From Thermococcus sp. (GTDB lineage Archaea; Methanobacteriota_B; Thermococci; Thermococcales; Thermococcaceae): 17,801 nucleotides of DNA. The position numbers and the translations under genes were made by a program. The notes beneath the pieces were generated by a model. The model saw nothing but the letters and a program-made list of their open reading frames with translations. It was not told the origin of the DNA and made no database searches. Positions 7,180 to 13,088 of this stretch are shown piece by piece. Location: positions 1-17,801 of the forward strand of contig JALVUT010000058.1 of NCBI GenBank assembly GCA_027035445.1. The letters are read 5' to 3'. Each line of letters begins with the position of its first letter. Positions within the stretch are counted from its first letter, which is position 1.

Positions 7180-8028
7180 TCAGACTTTTATTTCCCGGTA
7201 TTCTCTCTTCATGAGCACTGCATCACCCTCGATGTTGGGGCTCTCGCTGATGACGACCCCTCTAACCCTGAACTCCTTGAGAACCCTGAGGAGGTCTTTC
7301 CAGTTCATGTCGCTCTCCTGAAGGTTCAGGTGGTTTCTCTCACCCTTCTCCGTGTAATTAATACCGCTTATGTGAATGTGCATGTTGTCCAGGGCATCCC
7401 TGCCGAGCACTGACTCCATGGCGGTCAGCATCCCGCGCCATTCCTCAGCGCTGTTGCACTTCCCTTTGTTCCTTGCATGTGCGTGTGCGAAGTCTATGGC
7501 TGGCAGAACCATCTCAAGTTCCTCGCTGAGCTTTATGATCTCTTTTAAATCACCGAACTGGGTTGGTTTGCCCGTCAACTCGGGCCTGATCCAAACTTCG
7601 ACCCCTCTGTTCATCAGTCTGTTCTGGATGTCCTTTAGTGCCTCCAGAATTCTCCGATAAACGCTCTCTGGAGGCTGTTTGAGGTAGTATCCTGCATGGA
7701 AGACGACGCTCCAGCCACCAGCCTCGTAGAGTCTTTCAGCACTCTGGACAATGCGGTTTTTACTGGCCTCTACCTTCGCTCTCTCAGCCGCGTTGAGGTT
7801 GATGTAGTAGGGTGCGTGGGCGGTTAGGAGAACATCGTGCTTCTCGGCAGCATGCCTTATCCTGTTAGCCAGCTCTGATTTTAAGTTCACTCCCCTGACA
7901 AATTCCAACTCCATCGCATCAAGTCCGAGATCCCTTACCCGTGCTATCCCCTCCAGAGTTGAGCGCCTGGGTGTTGAGATGGGGATCCCCGCGGTACCAA
8001 AGCGAAGTCGATCGGGTTTAAACATCAT
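7180..8028 (-). CDS. Endonuclease IV-like / xylose isomerase-like TIM barrel protein
   Basis: A 282-residue TIM barrel, nearly the length of E. coli endonuclease IV. Metal ligands line up in order: H71 (HAPYY), H111 (FHAGYY), E150 (RPELTG), D179 and H182 (DFAHAH), H217 or H219 (HIHISG), H233 and E262 (SESPN). The ligand equivalent to E. coli D229 (in D-x-H) appears to be R231, so the three-metal site may differ. The likely role is AP-site cleavage in base excision repair, or a related sugar isomerase. An open frame extends to a TTG at 8043, but that lies inside the operator and upstream of the predicted transcription start. ATG 8028 (or 8025), preceded by GGTGGTG, is preferred. Its promoter carries the same operator as the DtxR-type gene, suggesting metal-dependent control. 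Confidence 0.82.
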   Translation of the reverse strand: MMFKPDRLRFGTAGIPISTPRRSTLEGIARVRDLGLDAMELEFVRGVNLKSELANRIRHAAEKHDVLLTAHAPYYINLNAAERAKVEASKNRIVQSAERLYEAGGWSVVFHAGYYLKQPPESVYRRILEALKDIQNRLMNRGVEVWIRPELTGKPTQFGDLKEIIKLSEELEMVLPAIDFAHAHARNKGKCNSAEEWRGMLTAMESVLGRDALDNMHIHISGINYTEKGERNHLNLQESDMNWKDLLRVLKEFRVRGVVISESPNIEGDAVLMKREYREIKV

Positions 8029-8041
8029 CACCACCGGATTC

Positions 8042-8065
8042 AATTAGGGTAACCTAATTTATAAG
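8042..8065 (-). promoter_or_regulatory. Promoter with perfect DtxR-type inverted repeat, endonuclease IV-like gene
   Basis: On the plus strand 8042-8059 reads AATTAGGGTAACCTAATT: perfect 7-bp arms AATTAGG/CCTAATT around GTAA. On the minus strand the TATA box CTTATAAA (8058-8065) abuts it, and transcription should begin near 8036. The repeat therefore fills the space between TATA and start. The 11-bp core GGGTAACCTAA is identical to 745-755 in the promoter of the DtxR-family gene. The arms match DtxR/IdeR-like half-sites. Repression by the product of 770-1204 is inferred, not shown. Confidence 0.65.
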
Positions 8066-8066
8066 C

Positions 8067-9125
8067 CTACCGTTCGATTTCCTCTCCGAGTATCCTCCCC
8101 AGCTTGGACAGTGCCTCATTAAGCTGCGCCTCTAGGTGTTCCAGTTGATGTCTGAGCTTCCTGATCTCCGCTTCTTTTTCTTCTACCTCCCTTTCCAGTT
8201 TCCAGATCTCCTTTTCCCGGGTGGCGCCCTCTTCGAGGACTTCATCTTTCCTTTCCTGGAGTTTCTCGAGCTCCTTGCGTCTTCTCTTTATTTCCGTGGC
8301 TTTCTCAGGTAGATGTTTGATCAGCCAGTCCGCAGTTTTCCTGTGTTTTTCGTTCAGATCATCCCGGACCTTTCTTATGAGTGCTATGAACTCGCCGGGG
8401 TTCTCAATGACCGCGCCGGTGTCCCTGAGGAATTCGTCCGCGAACCCACCCAAGCGCATCCTTTTTATGGGTCTCTGCAGTTTTGAGGCTTTTGAACGCA
8501 CTTCGAGCTCCAGCCGCCTTACATCAGCATTGAGGGACTTTATTTCACCTTCCAACTTATCGAGCCCCTTATCATGGTAGAAGCCCTGTAGTTCGGCTCT
8601 TTTTTTCTCTGCGACTTTCCTGAGTTTATCCCTGTCTTCCCTGACCTTCTTAAGGAGCTCGTGAATTCTTCTCTCCTCCTCGAGAATCTTCTCAGGCTCA
8701 AACTCGCCGAGGCTTTCGATTGAGACTTCTCTGTAATACTCCTCATACTCCTCGCTGAGCTCCTTCAAGAGCCTGTTTATAGTGTATATGTCCTTTTCGA
8801 ATGCTATAAGAAGGTACTTACCGTGTCCAACGTGAAGCTTTGCCATGTCCGGCAGGCGCTTTCCCAGATCATCTATATCTTCGACACTTCTGAGGGCATG
8901 TTTCAGAGCCCTGACGTAGTTCTTCCGGTCGTTCTCCACCAGTCTCGCGATCCGTTCGTCGATGTCTTTTGGGAGTCTCTTCTTCTCCAATCCCTCTATC
9001 TTTTTGAGGATATTCTGTATTTTCTTTTTTATCTTTTTATTGTGTTTGTCTTTTAATTTTTGAATCCTTTTCTCTTCTTCCTTTTTTTTCCTTTTGTACT
9101 CTTTAAGTGCCTGCTCCAGCTTCAA
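8067..9125 (-). CDS. Coiled-coil protein of unknown function
   Basis: A 352-residue, highly charged protein of Lys, Glu, Arg and Leu. It is almost entirely helical heptads, with a lysine-rich N-terminal stretch (about 10-40) and long coiled-coil segments at about 100-220 and 265-350. A less regular middle region (about 225-262, with GFADEFLRDTGAV) may be a small globular piece. No ATPase motif or membrane segment is visible. The start is a TTG at 9125, preceded by GGGAG. It lies 23 nt inside the end of the DUF373 gene, so the two are translationally coupled. I do not recognise the family; a structural or scaffolding role beside the membrane protein is only a guess from gene order. Confidence 0.75.
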   Translation of the reverse strand: MKLEQALKEYKRKKKEEEKRIQKLKDKHNKKIKKKIQNILKKIEGLEKKRLPKDIDERIARLVENDRKNYVRALKHALRSVEDIDDLGKRLPDMAKLHVGHGKYLLIAFEKDIYTINRLLKELSEEYEEYYREVSIESLGEFEPEKILEEERRIHELLKKVREDRDKLRKVAEKKRAELQGFYHDKGLDKLEGEIKSLNADVRRLELEVRSKASKLQRPIKRMRLGGFADEFLRDTGAVIENPGEFIALIRKVRDDLNEKHRKTADWLIKHLPEKATEIKRRRKELEKLQERKDEVLEEGATREKEIWKLEREVEEKEAEIRKLRHQLEHLEAQLNEALSKLGRILGEEIER

Positions 9126-10227
9126 GTTTCTCCCATCCCCTAACTTTTCCTCTCAGGTACATGCCGGTTAAGACACTAAACCCTATATCCGCAATGGCTA
9201 TTATAACCTTTGTGAACACGTTTATGTCTGAGAAGGTTAATATGGCCATCGCGTACCGTGTTGTCAGGTCTATCGTTACCCATAGGGCAGGCATAGTGAG
9301 AAGTGCTGAAACGTAGTACCAGATGTGGACGTCTTTCCTCAGGTACGCCTGGACTATGCGGCCCAGGATAACAACAGAGATCCCAACGACGAATGGGGCC
9401 CCTAGGGCGTTTATGTAGATGAGCACCTGCAGCAGAGGTGTTCCAGGCAGTCTGCCGAGGATGCTCTCTGCGTAAATTTCTAGGCTGAAATAGGCGTTGA
9501 TCGCACCACCGGTTATTATCAGGAGTCCAGCGACAACCGAGACCACAAATATAAACTGTTTTGACAGAACCTCCCGGATGTTGAACCGGAATCCCTTAAT
9601 GAAGAAATAACCTCCCACCAGAAGTAGGATCACCCCTGTAACAGCGGCGGAGACGAGTTTTACACTATTTGGGTACCACACCCCAACCAGGCGGGCTATC
9701 CCGTAGAGCAGAAGGATCATGCCCGGTATTCCGAGGACTACCTTGGCTGCATCGGGATCGCTCAGTATCTCCCTTAGATAACGGTAGAGTATGTAGTAGG
9801 TCGTTTCAATGCTCTCACTCTGCTTAACGACCACGCGGTGGGAGCTTATTATCGGCACCTTCGAGGTGATTATCGGGAATATCTGCTCGTCCTCAGCTCC
9901 ATCAGTGACCGGGATAACTCCATCCGCTGGAAACTCTTTTAGAACGCTATCCAGCTGCCTTGATAGTTCGACGTCGCTTTTGATCCCAACCTTCGGATGG
10001 CCAGTTATGAGTGCCACCTCAACTTCGTCGAAATCTCCCTTCTCCCTCAGTTCACTGGCGAGTTTAACGGCCGCGTAAACGACGTTGGCGTCGCTGTCCT
10101 CAGGATCCGCTAGGCTGAGCTTCAGGGCTGCGTTTGTGCAGGCCTCCCTCCCGATCACCGGTCCTTTAACGCCGGCTTTCTCCCCAAAATCATCATCCCG
10201 GTCTATGGCGAGCACGAGTGCGTTCAT
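9103..10227 (-). CDS. DUF373 family integral membrane protein
   Basis: A 374-residue archaeal protein that begins with the characteristic DUF373 N-terminus (MNALVLAIDRDDDFGEKAGV, then a conserved GREA block). The first about 160 residues form a soluble Rossmann-like domain containing ALITGHP and PVTDGAEDE. About six hydrophobic segments follow between 165 and 360, with a short basic C-terminus. The family is widespread in archaea, and its biochemical role is unknown to me. ATG 10227 lies 7 nt after the upstream MTH1187-like stop, with GGAGGG overlapping that stop. Its 3' end overlaps the coiled-coil gene by 23 nt. The tight packing indicates one operon of three genes. Confidence 0.85.
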   Translation of the reverse strand: MNALVLAIDRDDDFGEKAGVKGPVIGREACTNAALKLSLADPEDSDANVVYAAVKLASELREKGDFDEVEVALITGHPKVGIKSDVELSRQLDSVLKEFPADGVIPVTDGAEDEQIFPIITSKVPIISSHRVVVKQSESIETTYYILYRYLREILSDPDAAKVVLGIPGMILLLYGIARLVGVWYPNSVKLVSAAVTGVILLLVGGYFFIKGFRFNIREVLSKQFIFVVSVVAGLLIITGGAINAYFSLEIYAESILGRLPGTPLLQVLIYINALGAPFVVGISVVILGRIVQAYLRKDVHIWYYVSALLTMPALWVTIDLTTRYAMAILTFSDINVFTKVIIAIADIGFSVLTGMYLRGKVRGWEKLEAGAGT

Positions 10228-10234
10228 ACCCTGA

Positions 10235-10549
10235 TCATCTCCCTCCTCCCTCTCCCGAGAGCTTTTTAAGCACGGACTTAACCTTGTCCTCCATGTGCCT
10301 CTCTCTGTCCCTCCTATCGTCTATTCTGACGGTTGTTGAAACCCTCTTGGCGCCGAGTTCGAACATCAGTTCATGGGCTTCTCCGATTACTGCGAACGCC
10401 TCCTTAATGGTTGGAACCTCTATTATCGTTGACATTGGCGTCAGTTGATATTTAACACCCTTTCTCTCTAAAAGCTTTACCACCTCTGCCACGTATCTGC
10501 TGAGGCTCTCCTCCCCCAGGGGAACCACTATGAACTCCACGATGACCAC
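10235..10549 (-). CDS. MTH1187/YkoF-like (DUF77) small ligand-binding protein
   Basis: A 104-residue protein starting VVIVEFIVVPLGEESLSRYV and continuing with STIIEVP and GAKRVSTTVRIDDRRD. This matches the MTH1187 family of small ferredoxin-like-fold proteins, some of which bind thiamine-type ligands. An open frame continues upstream to 10657, but it would run through the promoter. GTG 10549, preceded by GGTG (10556-10559), gives the family's normal length. It is the first gene of the operon with DUF373 and coiled-coil proteins and is divergent to AMMECR1. The presence nearby of a ThiP/FbpB-class ABC importer makes a thiamine link conceivable but unproven. Confidence 0.82.
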   Translation of the reverse strand: MVIVEFIVVPLGEESLSRYVAEVVKLLERKGVKYQLTPMSTIIEVPTIKEAFAVIGEAHELMFELGAKRVSTTVRIDDRRDRERHMEDKVKSVLKKLSGEGGGR

Positions 10550-10577
10550 TTTCGGCACCGGTCTTAAGTTAATTCGG

Positions 10578-10594
10578 CAATATTTTAAAGCTTG
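10578..10594. promoter_or_regulatory. Shared AT block serving as TATA for divergent operons
   Basis: CAATATTTTAAAGCTTG at 10578-10594 is the only strong TATA-like block in the 94 nt between the two divergent start codons. Read rightward, TATTTTAAA predicts a start near 10611 for AMMECR1 (ATG 10644, GGGGTGAG at 10633-10640). Read leftward, CTTTAAAATA predicts a start near 10558 for the MTH1187-like gene (GTG 10549). Both operons may therefore compete for TBP on one element. Confidence 0.5.
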
Positions 10595-10643
10595 CGGGAA
10601 AGGTAAATAACCGTTGGGGTGGAACCCTAACCGGGGTGAGCTG

Positions 10644-11261
10644 ATGTACATCATCAAGGATGAATGGGGCGAGTTTTTGGTTCACCTTGCTAGGAGGGCC
10701 ATAGAGGAATACGTCCGAAAAGGAAGAGCTGTGGAGCCTCCAGGGGACACGCCTCCTGAACTCCGGAAAAAGATGGGTGTCTTTGTAACTATCAACAGAG
10801 AGCACGTGCCCCCACAGATGGCTCTTCGTGGCTGTATAGGATTCCCTCTTCCGATATACCCACTCGTTGAGGCGACGATAAAGGCCGCTGTCTATGCCGC
10901 CACCGATGACCCACGCTTTCCTCCAGTGAGGGAAGATGAGCTGGATGACTTGATCGTTGAGGTCAGCGTCCTGACCCCGCCGGAACTCATAGAGGGGCCG
11001 CCGAAGGAGAGGGCCAAAGATATCAAGGTAGGCAGGGACGGTTTGATAGTGGAGAGGGGCATTTATTCCGGTTTACTTCTCCCACAGGTACCGGTGGAGT
11101 GGGGCTGGGACGAGGAGGAGTTCCTGGCTCAGACCTGCTGGAAAGCCGGCCTTCCACCCGACTGCTGGCTCGACCCGGACACCAAGGTCTACCGCTTCAC
11201 CGCGGAGGTTTTCGAGGAGGAAACGCCGTGGGGGCCGGTTAGGAGGAAGCCTCTGGTTTGA
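10644..11261 (+). CDS. AMMECR1 domain protein
   Basis: A 205-residue protein, the size of the archaeal AMMECR1 homologue PH0010. It contains the invariant family motif LRGCIGFPLP at 61-70. Other conserved segments are ATDDPRFPPV, EVSVLTPPEL, and the C-terminal PQVPVEWGWDEEEFL with TCWKAGLPPDCW. The family occurs from archaea to human. Its cysteine/arginine-rich motif suggests an enzymatic site, but the reaction is not established. ATG 10644 is chosen because GGGGTGAG precedes it; an in-frame TTG at 10614 lies at the predicted transcription start. The stop codon overlaps the ribosome binding site of the 58-residue membrane protein that follows. Confidence 0.93.
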   Translation: MYIIKDEWGEFLVHLARRAIEEYVRKGRAVEPPGDTPPELRKKMGVFVTINREHVPPQMALRGCIGFPLPIYPLVEATIKAAVYAATDDPRFPPVREDELDDLIVEVSVLTPPELIEGPPKERAKDIKVGRDGLIVERGIYSGLLLPQVPVEWGWDEEEFLAQTCWKAGLPPDCWLDPDTKVYRFTAEVFEEETPWGPVRRKPLV

Positions 11262-11270
11262 GGTGATAAC

Positions 11271-11447
11271 ATGAACATCCTCAACTCTTTAGCCTTTATT
11301 TTGGTGGCGGGGCCACTCTATTACCGGCTTACGATGAAGGTGATCGAAAAGTACAATGAAGCGTGGATAGATGGCAGGGGCTTTGGCGTCCGTGTCATGG
11401 TTTATACCATGATGTACTTGTTGATGGCTATTTATGCTGTTTCATGA
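11271..11447 (+). CDS. Small membrane protein of 58 residues, downstream of AMMECR1
   Basis: A short open frame starts at ATG 11271 (MNILNSLAFILVAGPLYYRL) and ends with MYLLMAIYAVS at TGA 11445-11447. GAGGTGAT, overlapping the AMMECR1 stop codon, sits at the right distance to act as its ribosome binding site. The two hydrophobic ends (about 4-19 and 42-57) flank a charged middle (MKVIEKYNEAWIDGRGFG), suggesting a two-helix hairpin protein. Codon choice looks like the GC-richer neighbours, not the AT-rich island. I do not recognise the family. Coupling to AMMECR1 suggests a shared function. Confidence 0.65.
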   Translation: MNILNSLAFILVAGPLYYRLTMKVIEKYNEAWIDGRGFGVRVMVYTMMYLLMAIYAVS

Positions 11448-11470
11448 CCTAAAATAAAGAGAAACGAAGC

Positions 11471-11989
11471 TTAGTGGAGAGGATATCTATTGAAGGGCCT
11501 ATACTTAACTCTTCTGCCAAGTATAAGAAACAGTACTAGAAAAGTTATCATTAAAGCTATTAAAGCGATGGCACTGGGGATGTCTCCTAGGTTTGTCTCT
11601 GGTAACACAATGAGTGAGATGATGAAACCAATAGAAGCTCCCACCAGCCCGTATATAAATGCGGGCATGCTCGGTAGTAACTTCTCACGATAGATCATGC
11701 TTAAACTACCCAATGTAAAGATGATCCAGGTATTAACAGCCAATGGAACGCTGAATGTAGATAGAGCTAATGCAAACAATGTTGAAAGCCCCACCAGTAT
11801 GACAATTTTCTTCCCTTGGTTTTCTTCTGTTTTTCTGCCCATGAGATAGACCACCATCAGAACAATGAAAGATAACAGTGAGAGACTTAATGCTTCTGGT
11901 TTTCTAACTTTCATAATCTCGACAAAGTAAATAAAGAACCCAGTTGCGAGCAATGTGATGTATATGAGGCCCTTTTTGATATTTTCCAT
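11471..11989 (-). CDS. Six-helix integral membrane protein, unknown; possible immunity partner
   Basis: A 172-residue very hydrophobic protein with about six predicted membrane segments (near 6-25, 33-51, 61-79, 84-100, 108-129, 137-158) and a basic C-terminal tail ending GRRVKYRPFNRYPLH. The basic loop MGRKTEENQGKK lies between helices 2 and 3. There is no enzymatic motif and I do not recognise a family. ATG 11989 is preceded by the strong ribosome site GGAGGGGGTG. A TATA candidate CTTTAAATTT lies at 12026-12035. It lies 62 nt downstream of the frame-disrupted halocin-like gene on the same strand, in the AT-rich island. That position would suit an immunity or export protein, which is inference from context only. 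Its 3' end converges with the 58-residue gene. Confidence 0.7.
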   Translation of the reverse strand: MENIKKGLIYITLLATGFFIYFVEIMKVRKPEALSLSLLSFIVLMVVYLMGRKTEENQGKKIVILVGLSTLFALALSTFSVPLAVNTWIIFTLGSLSMIYREKLLPSMPAFIYGLVGASIGFIISLIVLPETNLGDIPSAIALIALMITFLVLFLILGRRVKYRPFNRYPLH

Positions 11990-12051
11990 GATGCACCCCC
12001 TCCATTTACTTCTATTTAAATCAAAAATTTAAAGACTATTACTTAAACATT

Positions 12052-12712
12052 TCAATCACCCAAACGTAAACATGCTGCATAGCATACTGCAAGATCACTT
12101 GTGTCCACTAAGGCCACGCATGCAGCGCAAAGTTCCGGAACAACGCTACAACATGCTGCTACACCACCAGCTAAGAGTGCCTCGCAAGCGAGTTCACAAG
12201 CAATGTGGTGCCAAAAGCCTTGAGGTTGGATTTTTTTCTCCGGATGTCGTAACGGACAATATTCTATGGGTCTTTCTGTCGAATTTGACTTTTGCTCTAT
12301 TCAAGAACACTATTTTTCCATTTTTGTAGATGGATTTAACCAGTGTTAGCGTTCCCTCGTTGGTATTATTTTTTATTGTAAGAGTCATGTTGTACAATAT
12401 GGCAGGATGAGATACATATCCAATCACTATGGCCTTTTTAGTGTAGGGTATCCTGATATAGTGCTTTGGGGTAAACATCTTGAGTACGACCACTGTATTC
12501 ATTATCAGTGTGCCGTTTACTTTTGTAATATGCGGGTGCAGCTTAGATGCCAGCGGAACAGCTATAACTTTTATCCTTGGTGTTGTTGTATAGATCTTTG
12601 TGTATTGCTCAATAGGGGAGTACCCCTCCTTTTGTAAGTCAAGCACTATTCCGTTTACGTCGCTATAGTCGCGAATCTGGAGTGGGAATGCTTTCCAAGA
12701 ACCAACGTCCAT
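12052..12712 (-). pseudogene. Frame-disrupted halocin C8-like bacteriocin precursor gene
   Basis: From ATG 12712 the frame encodes 160 residues of a beta-rich prepro-like region (ending SVTTSGEK) and reaches an A7 run (plus-strand T7, 12231-12237). In that frame it ends 12 codons later at 12194. Read with one A fewer, the frame continues for 59 more codons to TGA 12052-12054. That tail has 8 cysteines in a hydrophobic Ala/Val/Leu/Gly background, in the order CELAC, AGGVAACC, ELCAAC, AVCYAAC. Prepro region plus Cys-rich hydrophobic C-terminus resembles halocin C8 precursors. Upstream of ATG 12712 the frame is open to TAA 12842-12844 without a start codon and includes SIVLATAVVATNSSS, like a signal segment. 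That suggests further 5' damage. It could be a pseudogene, a sequencing error in the homopolymer, or expressed by slippage. The bacteriocin assignment is by eye. Confidence 0.55.
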
Positions 12713-13088
12713 AAGAGCCTTTGTAAGAATGCAGCCTCCTGAATTGCTCTGGCAGGCACAAGATGAAGAATTTGTGGCGACAACCGCTGTTGCAAGAACG
12801 ATGCTTCCGTTTAATGCTTGGTTTTGAGATAAATTCTGAACTTATCCAAAGTAGCGGTTGGAGAGGGTTCGCTGATTTCTGTTTATCTTATCGGTTTGTT
12901 TTTCATGCTTTGTTTGTTATAATTACCTGTTATTAACATAATGACAAAACTTAGTGATATATTGTTAAATTTCTATTTTTTCACCCTACAATATTGCCTT
13001 TTAGTCAATACGATGAAGGAAAATAAAATAAAGATCAACAGCAATATTTTTGTTGAAAAAACTATTACATAAAAGGGAGATGTAGAGC
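12713..13088. other. AT-rich divergent region between halocin-like gene and giant secreted protein
   Basis: There is no intact gene. On the minus strand 12841-12713 is open in frame with the halocin-like gene. Another minus frame from ATG 12906 (MKNKPIR) stops at 12883-12885 and then stays open as TEISEPSPTATLDKF. This looks like fragments of an original 5' end in a different frame. The part 12907-13070 is very AT-rich and holds the promoter of the plus-strand gene. TATA candidates include AAATAAAATAAA near 13020-13031, and the ribosome site GGGAGATG lies at 13075-13082. Confidence 0.5.

Noticed and set aside
1261..9180. Recurrent CCGGTTAA-like words (1262, 2682, 5419, 9172)
   Set aside because: Short, without constant spacing to gene ends or palindromic structure; probably chance plus stop-codon context.
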